A stretch of 5,381 nt of DNA from Anaerolineales bacterium (GTDB lineage Bacteria; Chloroflexota; Anaerolineae; 4572-78; J111), in contig JAAUSP010000540.1 of assembly GCA_012032575.1 (NCBI GenBank), positions 1 through 5,381 on the forward strand. The letters are read 5' to 3'. Shown in pieces: positions 1 through 5,381 of this stretch; the stretch's first letter is position 1; each line of letters begins with the position of its first letter. The notes under the pieces are model-generated. The model was not told where the DNA came from and searched no databases. It saw only the letters and a list, made by a program, of their open reading frames with translations. The position numbers were made by a program, and so were the translations under genes.

Positions 1-1057
1 ACTCCACCCCGGCGGTTAGTTGGGTCAGGGTTGCCCCCACATCCAGCGAGCTGACCACTGACTCGACCACCCGGCCCGCCGGAACCCCCGGCCCGTTGAG
101 GACCAGCGGAATCTGGTACGATTCTTCAAAAGCGGGGGATGCCTTTGAGAAAGAGCCGGTGCGCGCCGGCATAGTCGCCGTGGTCCGAGGTGAACACGAC
201 GAGGGTATTTTCGGCCTGGCCCGTTTCGGCCAACGCGGCCAGCAGCCCGCCGACCAGATCATCCACCAGCGAGCAGTAAGCGTAATAGCAGGCAATGGCC
301 TGGGCGAAGTCGGGCCAATCCAACTGCCGCCAGACCTGCTGGATGCGCCGGTAAATGGTGGGTCGGTCGGTCAGAGGGTCGTCAAAGCTGGCCGGGCGGG
401 GGATGTCGGCCAGGTTGTAGCGTTCGTAGTAGGCAGCGGGCACGACGTAAGGATCGTGGGGCGCTTCGGTGCTGAGGAAAAGCGCCCAGGGACGACCGGG
501 GTTTTGGGCAGCCTGACGCAGAAAAGCCATGCCGTTCTGGTAAAGATGATATTCGGGGATAGATTCAAGCGGGTCGTCGCTGACGCCGGATAATAAAAAA
601 TCTTTATAACCCTTCTGCTGCACCATCACGCGATGGCGCAAAGGCCGCCGCGCTCCACCAAACCCTGGAGCTGGTTGTACTGCTCGACCTCGTAGGTTTC
701 AAACCCAAAGTTTTCCAGGCGGTTGGTCCGCTCGATGTGCCACTTGCCCATGTAGGCGGTGTGATAGCCGGCCTGCTGCAAAGTGCGGCTCCAAAAGGGC
801 AGGTTCGGTTTTAAGTCGGCCCGATAGGATTCGACGGCGTGGGTCACATCCACCATGCCGTGGCTGTGTGGCAGCAGCCCGGTCATCAGGCTGGCCCGGC
901 TGGGCGAGCAGATAGGATTGGGCGCGTAGCAGCGGCTAAAGCGAGTCCCGCCCGCCGCCAATCGGTCCAGGTGAGGCATCTGGCAGGGGTTGTTCGGATC
1001 GAGGGTTGCAGCCTGCTGCTGATCGGTGATTAAGACGAGCAGATTGGGTTGGGTCAT
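1..1057 (-). CDS. Type I sulfatase, cytoplasmic (3' end cut by window; two apparent frameshifts)
   Basis: Formylglycine-dependent sulfatase of the alkaline-phosphatase superfamily, expected to hydrolyse a sulfate ester. About 352 residues are visible after repair; the family is usually 450-550, so roughly 100-150 C-terminal residues lie beyond the left edge. Visible landmarks are an N-terminal LLVLITDQQ metal-site strand (about 5-14), CSPSRASLMTG (50-60) with Cys50 as the residue converted to formylglycine, GYHTAYMGKWH (97-107, Lys105 and His107), EAPHDPY (198-204) and SDHGDYAGAH (291-300), followed by LFLKG (302-306) with Lys305. No signal peptide is present, because the first strand begins at residue 5, so the enzyme should be cytoplasmic and act on a small imported substrate. 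The frame breaks at 640-642 (one base missing, A3 run) and at 134-138 (one base extra, G5 run); all motifs flow across once these are mended. Start is ATG at 1057, chosen because GGAGGA sits 7 nt upstream; a TTG at 1072 would overlap that RBS. Substrate cannot be read from the sequence; phosphonate monoester hydrolase or choline-sulfatase relatives are alternatives. Confidence 0.85.
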
Positions 1058-1064
1058 AATTGGC

Positions 1065-1070
1065 TCCTCC
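1065..1070 (-). promoter_or_regulatory. Ribosome binding site of the sulfatase gene
   Basis: GGAGGA on the minus strand, 7 nt before the ATG at 1057. It is close to a perfect Shine-Dalgarno sequence and decides the start: the in-frame TTG at 1072 lies upstream of and overlaps it, so it is unlikely to be used. Confidence 0.8.
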
Positions 1071-1092
1071 AAAAATAGACGCGATGAGACGT

Positions 1093-1136
1093 GAGGCGAC
1101 GCAAAGCGGGCGAAAGATTCTTCGCGTCCTCGCCTC
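1093..1136. other. Imperfect hairpin in the transporter-sulfatase gap
   Basis: In the 87-bp gap between the transporter stop and the sulfatase start, GAGGCGACGC (1093-1102) can pair with 1124-1136 (GCGTC, 3-nt bulge, GCCTC). A smaller stem GCGAA/TTCGC (1110-1114/1121-1125) lies inside and partly competes with it. No T-tract follows directly on the minus strand, so this is not a convincing intrinsic terminator. It could be an mRNA processing or stabilising stem, or chance in GC-rich DNA. I see no clear promoter in this gap. Confidence 0.3.
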
Positions 1137-1144
1137 TTCGGTAC

Positions 1145-2510
1145 TCACTGAATTTCAACGGGCGACACGCCGGTTCGCAGCGGGTCACGACGGGCATCGC
1201 GGGACTGCACGGCCTGCATTACCTGGCGGCTGCGCCACCACAGCCAGCCGGTTTGCAGCATTAAGCCGGCAGTTACCGCCGTTAAGCCGACATACAGGCC
1301 GGGAATTTGTCCCCAGGCGACACCGGCTCCCAGAATCCCGCCGCAGGCCAGCAAAAAGGCCGCCACCGATTCGGTCACACCGCGTGTGTGACGGCTGTAG
1401 GTGATCGTGCCCTGAAACCAGCTTTGCAAGACGCGCAAACCGGGCAACAACAGGCCCAGCCACAAGCCCTGTTGAGCCAGGCCGACCAGCGATGGAGCCA
1501 ACGCCACCACCTGCCCAAACCAAAGCGCCGCCAATGGAGTGACGACCATCATAAATAGCAGCAAGGTAATCAGGGAGATGAGCAGCGCAGTGAAACGGCG
1601 TAACCCCTGTACCGCGTGAGATTCGTCCAGCAGGGCGATCACCGCCTCATTGTAAGCAATGCCGGTACTTTGCCACAGGATCAGCAGTCCCCACACCACC
1701 GGCCAGACCGCCAGCGACTCCAGCGGGCGGGGCATGCGGCTGAGCGCCGCGCTGACCAGGGGCTGCACCAGCATGGTCAGTAAAACGGGTGATGGCCAGG
1801 GGAAAATAAAAGTGGGCAAACGCGCCCACGGTTAAGCGAGGCGTCACCGGCGCGGCCTGCCTGAGTTGATGGGCGTGGATGGGCCGCACCCGCCAGCCGG
1901 TATACAGCGTCTCACTGACCACACCGATAATAATCGCGCTGGCCGCCACCACCACACCGGGCAGCCGGCCCCATAAATAGCCCACGACCAGGGTCAGGCT
2001 GTCGGTGCTGAGCCGGAGCAGCGACCCCCAAATGACCGCCTGGGCCTGGTCGAAACGGATCAACACCCCTTGTTGAAAACGGCGGTAAGCCGTCCCCGCC
2101 GACCAGGGAGTCATGATCATCAGCCCCAGCCGGGCCGGTTCGATGATTTCGGCAGGCGCGCCCAGCAGGTCGCGGATGACCCAATAATAAAGGGGGGTGA
2201 AGGCAATCAGGGCATGGAGGGCGGTCAACAGGACCACGATGACCAGCATAAACCGGCGCACCTGCCGGTACGAGTCCCAATCTTTGCTCAGGGCGGTAGA
2301 AGCGGCCAGGAGCATGGTGCTGGGGGCCTGGATCAGAGTCGAGAGGGAAAAGACCACCCCCCAGGCGGCCAGATTGACCTCCTGGTGCTGCAAGCGGGCA
2401 ATGACCGCGCTGATCAGGGGCAGTTCGCTGGTCATCAACAGCCAACTGGCGGCCAGCGGCCCCCAGATACGGACAATCCGCCGCAGCGGCAGCCTGGGTT
2501 GGGAGGTCAT
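1145..2510 (-). CDS. MATE-like (MOP superfamily) multi-pass membrane transporter, one apparent frameshift
   Basis: Integral membrane protein of about 454 residues after removing one extra base, which matches the usual 440-460 of MATE/MOP transporters. About 12 hydrophobic segments can be placed roughly at 14-36, 46-72, 86-106, 126-140, 166-180, 184-204, 229-251, 265-285, 305-330, 343-361, 380-400 and 402-424. This gives two six-helix halves split by a basic, polar linker (about 205-228). The second half opens with a FxxFPLAIT pattern. From memory, this and the LAAWG segment near 48-51 resemble the ANKH (progressive ankylosis)-like branch of the superfamily as much as drug/Na+ antiporters; this is an impression and has not been checked by alignment. 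The reading frame breaks at the G3 run 1787-1789 (one base extra); frame one ends in FYFPLAIT and the other resumes with VLLTMLVQP. The ATG at 2510 overlaps the probable stop of the epimerase gene (ATGA), implying translational coupling; a GGAG at 2524-2527 is rather far away (13 nt). Cargo is unknown: an efflux, metabolite-export or lipid-linked sugar role is possible. Confidence 0.72.
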
Positions 2511-3711
2511 ACGGCGACGATGACTCCGGGGCTTTTTCGGCCAGACGCTGCAAAACCTCGATACAGCAGATCAATGCGCGAGGCAGATGGAAGGGGTCTT
2601 TGACCGGCAGCGCAACGGTTTCGGTGAATTTGCGGCCCTGACGGTCCAGTTTTTGGGTCCACTCGCCGTAGAGTGTCACCGGGTAGTGGCTGAAGGCGTA
2701 GTTGTGAACCTGCGCAAACCACTCCAGGCACCAGCGCTCCTGCGACAATTCATAAGCCAGCAGCAAGGCGTACAGGGCTTCGGTGTGGGGCCACCAGATT
2801 TTCGAGTCGGGAAATTTCCACCAGGGCGTCTCCCCGGCCACATCCCGCGCCAGCAGCAGGCCGCCGTACTGGTCATCCCAGGCCAACTCGACATGCCAGT
2901 GGATGGTTTCAATCGCCTGCCGTATGCGCTCGTTATCGGCCAGAGGTTGGAAGATATGGATCATAAACCACATGGATTCAATGGCGTGACCGGGCACAAT
3001 CGTCCGGCCCTGGGGCGAATCAAGCAGCGAGCCGTCCAGGGAAGTGAATTCATAGAGTAATTTCTGCTCAGGCCGCCGGTAAACCTCCATCACTTCACGG
3101 GCGTGATAGAGGCTGGCTTCGATAATGTCGGGCCGGTTCAGAAAATGGCCCAACTCGTGAAACACCAGCGAGAAGATCATCGAAATGCCGTGCGCTTTGA
3201 CGCCGGCGGGCAGCGGATATGGCTCGGTGTGATAAGAGCCGGGCCGGGCCAGGCGGCGCTGAACATTTTCATAAGTAGTCAGGGCCAGGTCAATCGCTTC
3301 GGGGTCGCCGCTGGCACGGGCAAACTCGGTCAGGCCGTACATGGCAAAACCATCGGCGTAAATGCTGGTCGCGCCCTGCAAAATCCGGCCCGCCTGGCTG
3401 ACGCAGAAAACCCACTGCCCCTGCTCATCCCGGCCATACTTTTTGGCAAAATCGAAGATATGCCGGGCCACGTCGAGCCATTCCTGCTTCGGCTCAATCC
3501 GGTTGTACAGGGCGGAAAAGGTCCAGATGGCCCGCAATTGCGACCACATATATTTGTCGGTGCTGAGCACCTGGCCTTCGTCGGAGATGCAGGTCAGGAT
3601 GCCGCCGTTGGGCCAATCAATAGCGTGAGTCAGCCAGAAGGGGACGACCCGTTCCAGCAGTTCGGCCCGGTAAATGGCCAGCAAATCAACAAAGCGGGGG
3701 GTGATGGGCAT
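2507..3711 (-). CDS. N-acylglucosamine 2-epimerase (AGE) family sugar epimerase/isomerase, frameshift at its 3' end
   Basis: Member of the AGE superfamily of (alpha/alpha)6-barrel enzymes, which interconvert sugars at C2 or isomerise aldoses and ketoses in the cytoplasm (GlcNAc 2-epimerase, cellobiose 2-epimerase and YihS-type isomerases are known members). Recognisable sites are MWSQLRAIWTF (55-65, Arg60), IYADGFAMYGL (117-127), VPGHAIESMWF (239-249, His242), WWPHTEALYA (306-315, His309) and DPFHLPRAL (372-380, His375). The Arg and the histidines in the HAIE and FHxPR motifs correspond to the residues known to be catalytic in the family. After residue 393 the raw frame runs on for another 200 residues of low-complexity, non-homologous translation inside the transporter gene. 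Adding one A to the A5 run (minus strand; 2533-2537) gives a C-terminus ending in VIVAV and a TGA at 2507-2509, about 401 residues, which is the normal family length and makes an ATGA overlap with the transporter. The start is ATG at 3711; the RBS is weak (an AGAAG-like stretch). Exact substrate cannot be assigned. Confidence 0.85.
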
Positions 3712-3740
3712 GAGGGTCTTCTTTCAAAATCTATAGCGGA

Positions 3741-3893
3741 TAGCATCCTGAGTAGACCAAGCGAAGCGCAGGTCGTATCGAAGGGTGCGGCGGACACACC
3801 GAGTCGTTGCCACCCCGCACCCTTCGACACTTGCGCCTGCACGCAAGTGCAGGTGTACGCGCTCCACTTCGTTTCGCGCTACTCAGGATGCTA
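3741..3893. repeat. 153-bp imperfect palindromic intergenic element with 15-bp perfect terminal inverted repeats
   Basis: TAGCATCCTGAGTAG at 3741-3755 is matched by its exact complement at 3879-3893. Inside, TCGAAGGGTGCGG (3778-3790) pairs perfectly with 3815-3827 around a 24-nt loop. The arm segments between outer and inner repeats are only partly complementary (12 of 16 positions nearest the inner stem side, by hand alignment). The right arm carries 28 extra bases (3828-3855). The element starts 4 bp after the methyltransferase stop codon and ends about 30 bp before the epimerase start, so it fills the gap. It has no ORF and looks like a MITE- or REP-like mobile palindrome. It could fold in RNA or DNA and act as a transcription roadblock or 3'-end stabiliser, but there is no T-tract. 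No flanking direct repeat of convincing length is visible. Confidence 0.75.
3828..3855. repeat. 28-nt insert made of two interleaved 6-bp inverted repeats
   Basis: Four consecutive 6-mers with no spacers: CTTGCG (3830-3835), CCTGCA (3836-3841), CGCAAG (3842-3847) and TGCAGG (3848-3853). The first pairs with the third and the second with the fourth. This B-A-B'-A' order allows either of two hairpins but not both fully, or a tight pseudoknot. Extended stems are CACTTGCG/CGCAAGTG with a 6-nt loop, or CCTGCAC/GTGCAGG with a GCAA loop. It is present in only one arm of the surrounding palindrome. Confidence 0.6.
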
Positions 3894-3897
3894 CTTC

Positions 3898-5004
3898 TTA
3901 GGCTAGCTTAGCCGCCTCGGCCTCGGCTTCGGCCCAGGTTTTGCAGATTTTCTTGTGGATAACGCCGGTTTTGAGGTGGTCCAGCGATTCGGGCAGGGGA
4001 CCGTCCCAGAGCAGGCAGACCTTCTTTTTCTCGGCAATTTCGTAGCGAGCCATGAAGTCCTGCATTTCGGGGTTGCCAAACTGAATGGCGGTGACGCCGG
4101 GGGTATCGGTCATGTGCTCAAAAAACTGGTGGCCTTTGCCACAAAAGTGCAGCATGCCGCCCTGGGTAGTCTGATAGGCTTCGGCGTTGTAGGGTTTCAC
4201 AAATTCCGCATACATCTGGCCCGACATCATCACGGCGGAGTCGTCCGACATGCGGCCGCCGCCCTGGATATTGTAGGAGAAGGAGTAACCCGCGTTCATC
4301 GGCTCGTTCATCACCTGCTTGTGCCGGCGGATGACGGCCAGGTAGAGGTCGGTGGAGAAGCGCATCAGGTGATGAACCAAATCAGGTTTGTCATTGACCA
4401 GATAATAAACATTCACCCCGGCGATGTTGACCGCCGTGTTGAACGGTCCCTGGGCATCGGGACAGCCGATGCGGATGGTCTGGCTGAGTTTGGGATACTG
4501 AGCCAGGGTCTCGCGGAAATAGGCTTCGGTCTCCCAGACCAGCCCGGCGATGCCGCTGTTCATATCGGGCAGGCCCCGGTCAAGGATGGCTTCAATCTCT
4601 TCAACCGTCTGAACGGATTCGGCCCAGGGCATATTATCTTCATCCTGCCAGTACGGGCAGCCCACCATGCTGGCCAGCAGAATCAAGCCATAATTGGCCC
4701 GGATGGTATAGGCGCGATCATCCTTGAGCAGCGCTCCCTCGTAGGCGCGGGTCAACTCAGAGATCAGCATTTTGGCCGGGTCGCGATAGGTTTCGCGGTA
4801 GGGGAGGCGCAGCCAGCCGGGCGGGAAGTCGTGCTGATGGTGGCCCCAATCATCGCGCACGCTGATGATGGTGGGCCGGCGGTCCACCGGCTCGAAGCGC
4901 CAGGCTGCGGCCTGACGGGCTTCGGCGGCCTGCACGTGGGCCACGTCAATCAGCGCTTCCAGTTTTTCCAGATAAGGTTCGGGGTTAAAGTCAGATTTGA
5001 TCAT
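3898..5004 (-). CDS. Uroporphyrinogen-decarboxylase (URO-D) family corrinoid-linked methyltransferase
   Basis: A complete 368-residue protein of the URO-D fold (MtaA/MtbA/CmuA-like group and relatives), expected to transfer a methyl group to or from the corrinoid protein encoded just upstream. True heme-pathway HemE is unlikely, because the partner gene is a corrinoid protein and the sequence carries a thiol/zinc-type motif. Supporting segments are GGGRMSDDSAVMMS (248-261) and FVKPY (268-272), typical of the family, then LHFCGKGH (285-292). His286-x-Cys288 with Cys330 could form the zinc site described as HxCx(n)C in MtaA-type enzymes; the Cys-Cys spacing here (41 residues between) is shorter than in MtaA from memory, so the third ligand is uncertain. 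The N-terminal region DDWGHHQHDF (51-60) is rich in His and Asp and may help bind substrate or metal. Start is ATG at 5004, with GGAGG 4 nt upstream. The frame is intact, unlike its neighbours. Whether it is the substrate-demethylating (MT1) or acceptor-methylating (MT2) partner cannot be read here. Confidence 0.82.
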   Translation of the reverse strand: MIKSDFNPEPYLEKLEALIDVAHVQAAEARQAAAWRFEPVDRRPTIISVRDDWGHHQHDFPPGWLRLPYRETYRDPAKMLISELTRAYEGALLKDDRAYTIRANYGLILLASMVGCPYWQDEDNMPWAESVQTVEEIEAILDRGLPDMNSGIAGLVWETEAYFRETLAQYPKLSQTIRIGCPDAQGPFNTAVNIAGVNVYYLVNDKPDLVHHLMRFSTDLYLAVIRRHKQVMNEPMNAGYSFSYNIQGGGRMSDDSAVMMSGQMYAEFVKPYNAEAYQTTQGGMLHFCGKGHQFFEHMTDTPGVTAIQFGNPEMQDFMARYEIAEKKKVCLLWDGPLPESLDHLKTGVIHKKICKTWAEAEAEAAKLA

Positions 5005-5008
5005 CTTG

Positions 5009-5013
5009 CCTCC
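5009..5013 (-). promoter_or_regulatory. Ribosome binding site of the URO-D-family gene
   Basis: GGAGG on the minus strand with a short 4-nt spacer (CAAG) before the ATG at 5004. It lies in the 31-bp gap after the corrinoid-protein stop, consistent with independent initiation on a shared transcript. Confidence 0.7.
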
Positions 5014-5035
5014 ACAGCTTTTTGGCCCGGCTCGA

Positions 5036-5381
5036 TTAAACCGGCTGTGTCTCTTTCAATTCGGCCAGCAGTTGTTTGGCCAGCCGCACGCACGAACTGG
5101 CATCGGGAGCGTAGCCGTCCGCGCCGACGACCTCGCAGTATTCCTGCGTCACCGGTGCGCCGCCGACCATGATCTTAACCTTGTCGCGCAGGCCCGCTTC
5201 TTTGAAGGCTTCGATATTCTTTTTGAACATGGGCATGGTTGTGGTCAAAAAGGCGCTCATGCCCACAATTTGGGCTTTGTGCTCGATGACCGCGGCAATG
5301 TATTTCTCCGGCGGGCAGTTGACCCCCAGATCAACACCTTAAAGCCGGCCCTTCGAGCATGATATTGCACAGATTCTTGCC
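5036..5381 (-). CDS. Corrinoid (cobalamin-binding) methyltransferase protein, C-terminal part, one apparent frameshift; 5' end beyond window
   Basis: C-terminal Rossmann-type B12-binding domain of the MtbC/MttC/MtaC-like corrinoid proteins, which carry the methyl group on cobalt between methyltransferases. About 114 residues are visible; the family is about 210-220, so the N-terminal helical domain and the DxHxxG cobalamin-ligand motif lie just outside the right edge. The first visible residues, GKNLCNIMLEG, are what normally follows that His motif. Then come DLGVNCPPEKYI, IVGMSAFLTTTM (the usual SxL signature reads S-A-F), VGGAPVTQEY with the GG that contacts the corrinoid tail, and GADGYAPDA, which are all classic for the family. 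The frame shifts at 5333-5343: GKNL to GPA is in one frame and GVDLGV onward in another, with an in-frame TAA between. Two bases appear to be missing (restoring roughly GPAFKVVDLGV). It ends at the TAA 5036-5038, 31 bp before the URO-D gene, forming an evident operon pair. Confidence 0.88.

Noticed and set aside
1912..3711. A 599-residue epimerase fusion protein
   Set aside because: Only the first ~393 residues look like AGE. The rest is the transporter gene read out of frame, best explained by a single missing base at 2533-2537.
3730..3735. A TATAGA -10-like box upstream of the epimerase gene
   Set aside because: The only candidate -35 (TTGGTC, about 19 bp upstream, inside the palindrome) matches poorly and the spacing is long; it is too weak to call a promoter.
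3741..3893. The palindrome as a CRISPR repeat or a rho-independent terminator
   Set aside because: There is no repeat-spacer periodicity, and no T-tract follows the stems on the transcribed strand.
3103..3906. A 267-codon open frame on the plus strand
   Set aside because: Antisense to the epimerase and running through the palindromic repeat; no recognisable domain.
3898..5004. HemE, the heme-pathway uroporphyrinogen decarboxylase
   Set aside because: Its neighbour is a corrinoid protein, it has an HxC motif, and it lacks the N-terminal arginine-rich substrate motif I would expect in HemE.
3955..5172. A 405-codon open frame on the plus strand
   Set aside because: It is antisense to the URO-D and corrinoid genes, whose family motifs are unmistakable on the minus strand. 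Its translation shows no family pattern, and long antisense frames are common in GC-rich DNA.
5036..5266. A free-standing 76-residue protein starting at 5266
   Set aside because: The start is an internal GTG in the corrinoid protein; upstream codons in the same frame (DLGVNCPPEKY...) are clearly the same domain.

Overview
The window holds five genes, all read on the minus strand, so transcription runs from the right edge to the left. In that order they are: a corrinoid (cobalamin-binding) protein cut by the right edge; a uroporphyrinogen-decarboxylase (URO-D)-family methyltransferase; an N-acylglucosamine 2-epimerase (AGE)-family sugar epimerase/isomerase; a 12-helix MATE-like transporter of the MOP superfamily; and a type I sulfatase cut by the left edge. 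The long plus-strand open frames are antisense shadows.

The DNA is fairly GC-rich (high 50s percent by eye). A corrinoid/URO-D methyltransferase pair points to an organism with anaerobic-type one-carbon metabolism. Together with sugar and sulfatase genes, and a palindromic intergenic repeat of a style I associate with environmental Chloroflexota (Anaerolineae-like) genomes, my best guess is an uncultured Chloroflexota bacterium. That placement is inference and is weak.

Layout. 5036-5381: corrinoid protein, C-terminal Rossmann domain. 3898-5004: URO-D-family protein, 31 bp downstream with a good RBS, so the two are almost certainly one unit. 3712-3897: a 186-bp gap filled mostly by a 153-bp imperfect palindrome with 15-bp perfect ends; one arm carries a 28-nt insert built from two interleaved hairpins. 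2507-3711: AGE-family enzyme. 1145-2510: transporter, whose ATG overlaps the probable epimerase stop in an ATGA junction. 1058-1144: short gap. 1-1057: sulfatase.

Four of the five genes contain an apparent frameshift. In each, the homologous-looking sequence continues cleanly in another frame, and most of the sites are short homopolymers (G5 at 134-138, A3 at 640-642, G3 at 1787-1789, T5 at 2533-2537, and a net shift around 5333-5343). Uncorrected sequencing or assembly indels explain this better than decay of four neighbours, because all the motifs on both sides are intact. I therefore annotate repaired, near full-length genes and do not treat the broken frames as separate proteins.

Functionally, the methyltransferase pair should move a methyl group from a methylated substrate to cobalamin (or from cobalamin to an acceptor). 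The epimerase, transporter and cytoplasmic sulfatase look like sugar or sulfate-ester handling. A speculative reading is catabolism of a methylated and/or sulfated sugar. The palindrome between the two halves means they may equally be two unrelated units.
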